NCBI GenBank assembly: GCA_965198855.1
Contig: CBDAPZ010000001.1
Span: forward strand, 1,488,001-1,552,000
Length of the DNA: 64,000 bases
Source of the DNA: BOG-908 sp965198855
GTDB taxonomy: Bacteria; Pseudomonadota; Alphaproteobacteria; Acetobacterales; Acetobacteraceae
Direction of reading: 5' to 3'
Positions 59,637 to 64,000 of the stretch are shown in pieces. Below the pieces are notes generated by a model. That model was not told the DNA's origin, did not search any database, and was given only the letters and a program-made list of their open reading frames with translations. Made by a program: the position numbers and the translations under genes. The first letter of the stretch is position 1. Each line of letters starts with the position of its first letter.

Positions 59637-59663
59637 AAAGGGGGGCGGTTGCCCCCCTTTTTT
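59637..59663 (+). terminator. Rho-independent terminator after the sedolisin gene
   Basis: GGGGGGC / GCCCCCC stem with GGTT loop, followed by six T. It starts 12 nt after the stop codon. Confidence 0.92.
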
Positions 59664-59688
59664 CTTACCTGAACAGAGCGGAAAATTC

Positions 59689-61158
59689 GTGCACAGCATA
59701 ACACAACGGAATTTCTCGCTTCATTTCCCAAACAAAGAAAAGCATCTCTTCCGCATAAGCCAGCGCCTGAAGCTTTGCGCCTTCTGCGCCGCGGCAATTG
59801 CCTGGTGCCTTTTGCCCAATGCGGCCTTCGCTGCGGGGCTTTCGCCACTGCAGGAACGTGCCATCGACCAGGCCGCCACGGATAGTTTGCAGGCCGCAGG
59901 CGTGCCAGGTGCCACCCTGGCGGTGGTGCAAAATGGCACCGTCGTCTATGCGAAGGCCTACGGATTTGCCGAATTGCCGAACCGGCGCGCGACGCCGGAC
60001 ATGGCCTTTCCCCTGGGCTCGGTATCGAAGCAATTCACCGCCTCCGCACTTCTGTTTCTGGCGCAGGACGGCAAGCTGTCGCTCAATGACAAGGTCGCCC
60101 GTTTCCTGCCCCGGCTTGCGCATGCAAATGCCGTCAGCATCAGGCAAATTCTGTCGCATACTGCCGGCTACGAGGATTTTGCGCCGGAGGATTTCACCAC
60201 GCTGCCGATGACCAAACCGGTCACGCCGCAAGGCATCCTGGCAGACTGGGGTGCCAAGCCGCTGGATTTCGTGCCGGGCACGCAATGGCAATACTCCAAT
60301 ACCGGCTACACGATCGCCGGGCAGACCGCGGAAGCAGCCGGTGGCGCACCACTGTTCGCGCAGATGAAAGCACGGATTTTCGTGCCGCTGCATATGTCCA
60401 GCGTCGAGGATTACGATGCGCATAATCTGCCGCCCAGTGGCCCCGTGGGATATCAGCGCCACGCCCTGAGCCCGCCGCGGCGTGCTGCCCGCGACCTGCC
60501 CGGGTGGTCCTACGGCTCCGGCGGCCTCGCGATGACGGCGTCAGATCTCGCCGCCTGGGATATCAGCCTGATGAATCGCAGCCTGCTCGCCGCTGCCTCG
60601 TACGATGCGATGGAGACGCCAATCAAGCTCGCCGACGGCAGCGACACCGGTTATGGCCTTGGCGTGGAGATACGTGATGTAGGCGGCCATCATGGCATTC
60701 TGCACACCGGGGAAGAAACCGGTTTCACTGCTTATAACGAGGTGTTCCCGGCCGACCATGCGGCGGTCGCCGTGCTGGTCAACGAAGACGCGACACCGGC
60801 CTCTGGCGTGATCGCGCGGCAGATCGAAAATATCGTGTTCGGCATTCCGCAAGCGGCACCTGGCGACCCTGCGCAAGCGCAGCTTATGCGCATGCTGGCC
60901 GATCTTGCACATGGACACATCGACGCGTCACGGCTGAACGACAACGCGAAATTCTATTTCTCGTCTGCAGTGCTAACGGATTTTCGAGACAGCCTGGCGC
61001 CGCTCGGCGCGGTGGTTGGGCTGCGCGAACGCATGCATCTGAACCGCGGCGGCATGGTGTATCATGTGTACGACGTGGCGTATCTGACGAAGCGGGTGGT
61101 GGTGACGACGTTTGAGTTGCCGGATGGGCGATTGGGGCAGTTGCTGATGCAGCCGTGA
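59689..61158 (+). CDS. Exported serine hydrolase, beta-lactamase/class C-like
   Basis: 489 residues, GTG start. Signal segment at about 27-48 (LCAFCAAAIAWCLLPNAAFA). SxxK is S111-K114 (SVSK), YxN is Y202-N204 (YSNT), and a late HTGEETG stands for the KTG box. Members include esterases, D-aminopeptidases and penicillin-binding-like enzymes; it need not confer resistance. The C-terminal 110 residues form an extra domain. Its TGA stop is the first bases of a repeat. Confidence 0.88.
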   Translation: MHSITQRNFSLHFPNKEKHLFRISQRLKLCAFCAAAIAWCLLPNAAFAAGLSPLQERAIDQAATDSLQAAGVPGATLAVVQNGTVVYAKAYGFAELPNRRATPDMAFPLGSVSKQFTASALLFLAQDGKLSLNDKVARFLPRLAHANAVSIRQILSHTAGYEDFAPEDFTTLPMTKPVTPQGILADWGAKPLDFVPGTQWQYSNTGYTIAGQTAEAAGGAPLFAQMKARIFVPLHMSSVEDYDAHNLPPSGPVGYQRHALSPPRRAARDLPGWSYGSGGLAMTASDLAAWDISLMNRSLLAAASYDAMETPIKLADGSDTGYGLGVEIRDVGGHHGILHTGEETGFTAYNEVFPADHAAVAVLVNEDATPASGVIARQIENIVFGIPQAAPGDPAQAQLMRMLADLAHGHIDASRLNDNAKFYFSSAVLTDFRDSLAPLGAVVGLRERMHLNRGGMVYHVYDVAYLTKRVVVTTFELPDGRLGQLLMQP

Positions 61159-61289
61159 AGGAAACAGTTCTTTTTGGAAAAAAAAGAACCAAAAACTTTG
61201 ATGATTTGAAGTGCGCATCAACGGATAGAACCGCGACAGCCACATAAAAGTCTTTGGCTTCTTTTCTTCAGAAAAGAAGACTTCCTTCA
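61156..61289. repeat. A/T-rich composite hairpin element, copy 9 (shared by two convergent genes)
   Basis: Begins TGAAGGAAACAG and ends CTTCCTTCA, with two hairpins around the spacer GGATAGAACCGCGACAGC. The first TGA stops the serine hydrolase gene (+); the final TCA stops the chloride channel gene (-). Clearest full copy in the window. Confidence 0.85.
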
Positions 61290-63098
61290 CTCTCCACTCA
61301 GATCTCTCCTACGCTTCTCCAACTCCTCGCTATACCGCCGCAACGCATATTGCTCTGTCAGCAATCCCAGCACGTGCAAGCTCTCCGCACCATCCACCAC
61401 GGCGAGCGCATCTGCCTCCGCCGTCTCGAACATGCGTGCCGCCTCGTTCACCGGCATCTCCGGCCGCAAAACGGTGTTAGTGTGATGCAGAAGTTCGCTG
61501 ACGCGGTCTACCTCCTCGCCAACCGCATGTGCGTCGGCGACCCAGACGATGCCCGCGTAGCGATCTGCGTGGTCCACCACGATCACCCGGTTGGTCGAGC
61601 CCAGCGGGAAGTCGCGCCGGAACGCGGCGAGTGTCATGTCGTCGCGAATGGTGCGGATATCCTTGCGCATCATGCGCCCTACGGTGAGGTTGCGGATCCA
61701 GCCGATATCCACGGCGCTGCGTATGGATTCGCCGCGCAGGTGAAAGCGCCAGGTTGCGAAGGAGTAGCCGAACGTTCGCCTGACGGTGAGCGACGACACC
61801 ACGGAAGCGGCAACCACGGCGACTGTCAGCGGCAGGCTGCCGGTGCTCTCGAGTGCCAGGAAGCTCATTGTCAGCGGGCCGCCGACGATGGCCACTGCCA
61901 TGCCGCTCATGCCGATCAGGCCATACACAGCCTCGGGAAACACCGGGATCGGCCAGATCAGCAGCATCACCGCCGAGAACGCCTTGCCAAGCATCGCACC
62001 CAGGAAGAGCGAGGCGAAGAACAGCCCGCCGCGGAACCCGGAGCCGAGCGAAATGGCCGATCCCGCCGCCTTCAGCAGCAGCAGCAGCAGCACCGTTTTC
62101 AGCGGCAGATCCGCGGTTAGCGCTGCGTGCAGTGCGCCATGGCCGGCGGCCAGCACTGCCGGGCTGTTCAGGGCGAGGCATCCCAAAGCCAGGCCGCCGA
62201 TGGCCGGGCGTAGCCAGCCGGGCACGCGGCTGCGGGTGAACATCTGTTCGGTCAGGGTCACGCTGCGCATGATGGCGATGCCGACCAGCGCGCAGATCAC
62301 GCCGAGCGCCAGCACGGGCAGGAAGTCGGCGGTGGCCATGCCGGTGGGCAGCGCGATATCGTAGCCGGCCTCGTCGCCGACGATCCAGCGCTGCACCATC
62401 ACCGCGGAGATAGCCGAGGCTACGACCGGGGCAAGCGTCGCCAGCGAGTAGGTGCCGATTACCAGCTCGAACGCGTAGAAGGCGCCGGTCAGCGGTGCGT
62501 TGAAGGCGGCGGCGATGGCACCGGCAGCCCCGCAGCCGACCAGCAGACGCAAATCCGCGCGCCGCACGCGGAACAGCCGGCCTAGGCCCGATCCCACGGC
62601 AGAACCGATCTGCGTGTAGCCCGCCTCCAGCCCGACCGAAGCGCCGACCCCATTGGACAGCATGGTCTGCGCCACCACGGCCAGGCTGTCGCGCATGGAC
62701 ATCTTGCCGCCGTACAGAGCATTGGCCTCGATCGGATCGACCGCCCGACGCGGCATCCAATGTGTGAGCGCCAAGGTCAGCAGCCCAACGCCCAGGCCGC
62801 CCAGCGGCGGTACCAGCAAGACCCTTGCAATGTCGAGGCTTGGCTGCGCAGACAGGCGCAGACCCGACGGCAGGTGATACAGCACCTCATGCGCCAGCTG
62901 CGTCGCCTGGTTCATCGCCACCACGAGCAGGCCGGCGACCGCACCAAGCAAGGCGGAGAGCAGCACGAGCGAGATTTCGTCGCTGCGGACCAGCGCGCGC
63001 AAGCGTTGCGGCACCTGCATGGCGAGGCTGCCAAACGCGATTTTTCGACGATTTGCGGCAGTCTTTGCGGTGGGTGTGAGCGAAGAGGGCGGCGGCAT
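61287..63098 (-). CDS. CLC-family chloride channel/transporter with CBS domains
   Basis: 603 residues. CLC core with the gating Glu in SVGLEAGYTQIG, AAAFNAPLTGAFYAFE and GSGFRGGLFFASL; about ten or more membrane segments to about residue 430. The C-terminal 140 residues are two CBS domains (NLTVGRMMRKDIRTIRDDM, NTVLRPEMPVNEAARMFE). Exchanges chloride for protons or conducts it; CBS pairs usually bind nucleotides. Confidence 0.92.
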   Translation of the reverse strand: MPPPSSLTPTAKTAANRRKIAFGSLAMQVPQRLRALVRSDEISLVLLSALLGAVAGLLVVAMNQATQLAHEVLYHLPSGLRLSAQPSLDIARVLLVPPLGGLGVGLLTLALTHWMPRRAVDPIEANALYGGKMSMRDSLAVVAQTMLSNGVGASVGLEAGYTQIGSAVGSGLGRLFRVRRADLRLLVGCGAAGAIAAAFNAPLTGAFYAFELVIGTYSLATLAPVVASAISAVMVQRWIVGDEAGYDIALPTGMATADFLPVLALGVICALVGIAIMRSVTLTEQMFTRSRVPGWLRPAIGGLALGCLALNSPAVLAAGHGALHAALTADLPLKTVLLLLLLKAAGSAISLGSGFRGGLFFASLFLGAMLGKAFSAVMLLIWPIPVFPEAVYGLIGMSGMAVAIVGGPLTMSFLALESTGSLPLTVAVVAASVVSSLTVRRTFGYSFATWRFHLRGESIRSAVDIGWIRNLTVGRMMRKDIRTIRDDMTLAAFRRDFPLGSTNRVIVVDHADRYAGIVWVADAHAVGEEVDRVSELLHHTNTVLRPEMPVNEAARMFETAEADALAVVDGAESLHVLGLLTEQYALRRYSEELEKRRRDLSGE

Positions 63099-63157
63099 GG
63101 TTGGCAGCGACTCTCCGCCGATGGCAACTGGGCCGCAAGCTGCGTGTTTGGTTCAGC

Positions 63158-63295
63158 ATGCAGATACCTGTCACGCCGAGCCCCATCGCTCCCAATCCAG
63201 AGCCGCCCGGCCCCGACATCCCGATGCCGATCGGCGAGCCGCCGTCGCCGATCCCGGTGCCGGAAGATCCGCCGCCGGAGCCGGTTCAGGTCTAG
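63158..63295 (+). CDS. Proline-rich small protein
   Basis: 45 residues, about 19 of them Pro, plus Glu and Ile: MQIPVTPSPIAPNPEPPG and IPMPIGEPPSPIPVPEDPPP. I recall similar small Pro-rich proteins in other alphaproteobacteria, but no family name. It lies 8 nt before the next gene in the same direction. Confidence 0.5.
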   Translation: MQIPVTPSPIAPNPEPPGPDIPMPIGEPPSPIPVPEDPPPEPVQV

Positions 63296-63303
63296 CGCCG
63301 GAC

Positions 63304-64000
63304 ATGGTCTTGCCAAGCCGCATGCGGCGGGTCGAGGTGGCTGAGCCCGGCGACGCGGACAGGATGTGTCTGATCGACGCTCCCCTCCCCACGCCAGGCG
63401 AGGGCGAGGTATTGATCCGTGTCGAAGCTGCTGGCGTAAACCGCCCGGATGTGCAGCAGCGTAAAGGCCTGTATCCGCCGCCGCCAGACGCAAGCCCTGT
63501 GCTGGGGCTTGAAGTCGCCGGTGAGGTGGCAGCACTCGGCGCCGGAACCGGCCATTTGCAAGAAGGCCAGCGGGTGTGCGCCCTGGTGAATGGCGGCGGT
63601 TACGCGACCTACTGCGTCACACCCGCGGTGCAATGCCTGCCTTGGCCGGAAGGCTATGATGCCGTTCGCGCCGCAGCCCTGCCAGAAACGTTCTTCACCG
63701 TCTGGGCCAACATGTTCGGCCCGCATTATCCATCGCAAAGCCGGCTTGCGCCTGGGTCGTCGGTGCTGATCCATGGCGGCAGCAGCGGCATCGGCACCAC
63801 TGCGATCCAGCTTGCGCGTGTGTTCGGCGCACGGGTTTTCACCACCGCCGGATCAGCGTCGAAATGCGAGGCCTGCCTGGCACTCGGTGCCGAGGCGGCT
63901 GTCGACTACAACAAGGAAGATTTCGTCGCCCGCACACTCGAGCTGACACGCGGCGAAGGCGTGAACCTGGTGTTGGACATGGTCGCCGGCTCCTATCTCT
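63304..64000 (+). CDS. NAD(P)H-quinone oxidoreductase, PIG3-type zinc-free MDR family (partial)
   Basis: The first 232 residues; the gene runs off the right edge. GEVLIRVEAAGVNRPDVQQRKG, PVLGLEVAGEVAALG and nucleotide loop LIHGGSSGIGTTAIQLAR mark the PIG3-like medium-chain reductases; no structural zinc cysteines are present. Reduces quinones with NADPH. Start ATG 63304; ATG 63322 is in frame. Confidence 0.88.
   Translation, partial: MVLPSRMRRVEVAEPGDADRMCLIDAPLPTPGEGEVLIRVEAAGVNRPDVQQRKGLYPPPPDASPVLGLEVAGEVAALGAGTGHLQEGQRVCALVNGGGYATYCVTPAVQCLPWPEGYDAVRAAALPETFFTVWANMFGPHYPSQSRLAPGSSVLIHGGSSGIGTTAIQLARVFGARVFTTAGSASKCEACLALGAEAAVDYNKEDFVARTLELTRGEGVNLVLDMVAGSYL

Overview
The window is a stretch of GC-rich chromosome from an alphaproteobacterium, most likely a member of the Acetobacteraceae (inference). 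The signs are a GapR/DUF2312 protein, a type 2 ArgC, a Mic60-like gene in a hemC-hemD-Mic60-hemY string, two LexA boxes of the alphaproteobacterial GTTC-N7-GTTC type, a dihydrolipoamide dehydrogenase with its own lipoyl domain, and a secreted sedolisin, a family often active at acid pH. No prophage, transposase, CRISPR array or rRNA gene was seen. Both tRNA genes are tRNA-Thr. GTG and TTG starts are common.

Layout. 1-3000: an Mla-type lipid transporter pair (left gene cut by the window edge), then divergent argC and a gamma-carbonic anhydrase. 3100-7200: an accessory stretch with a small orphan protein, two genes each behind a LexA box, a LOV-domain histidine kinase with a receiver protein, and an Asp-zincin protease beside tRNA-Thr(TGT). 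7600-15100: a Do-type periplasmic protease, rlmB, DUF4188/DUF1244/gapR, small unknowns, an FAD disulfide oxidoreductase and a LuxR response regulator. 15100-25800: a glycosyltransferase-like/polysaccharide deacetylase fusion, the acetate symporter pair (DUF485-actP), a YqaA-type membrane protein, an M32 carboxypeptidase, an ABC importer without binding protein, and a GT2. 25900-31500: prfA, hisS, DUF3096, GNAT, tRNA-Thr(GGT), a membrane unknown, an N-formylglutamate amidohydrolase and a transglutaminase-like protein. 31800-40800: hemC-hemD-Mic60-hemY divergent from tsaD-rlmJ-gpsA-murJ. 41000-46000: a stand-alone unit for a 48-residue exported peptide, then GT61, sulfotransferase and the phage-shock genes pspA-B-B-C with a sigma-54 promoter facing pspF. 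46200-57250: a TCA block (mdh-sucC-sucD-sucA-sucB-lpdA) followed by pdxA and pdxJ. 57500-64000: a sedolisin, a serine hydrolase, a CLC chloride channel, a Pro-rich small protein and a quinone oxidoreductase cut by the right edge.

The most unusual layer is between the genes. An A/T-rich hairpin element occurs at nine gene ends. In most cases its first bases (TAAGGAAG, TGAAGGAA or ATAAAA) are the stop codon of the gene before it. A different palindrome, running from TAG to CTA, supplies the stop codons of both convergent genes around 9.2-9.3 kb. A third, GC-rich hairpin family sits after actP, sucD and sucA. Other candidates for new biology are the two genes behind LexA boxes, a pair of tiny paralogues sharing the core LERxKLHCLxxNL, and the exported CPPTMC peptide with its own promoter, leader hairpin and terminator.

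All calls come from reading sequence and recalling family features. No database search was run.
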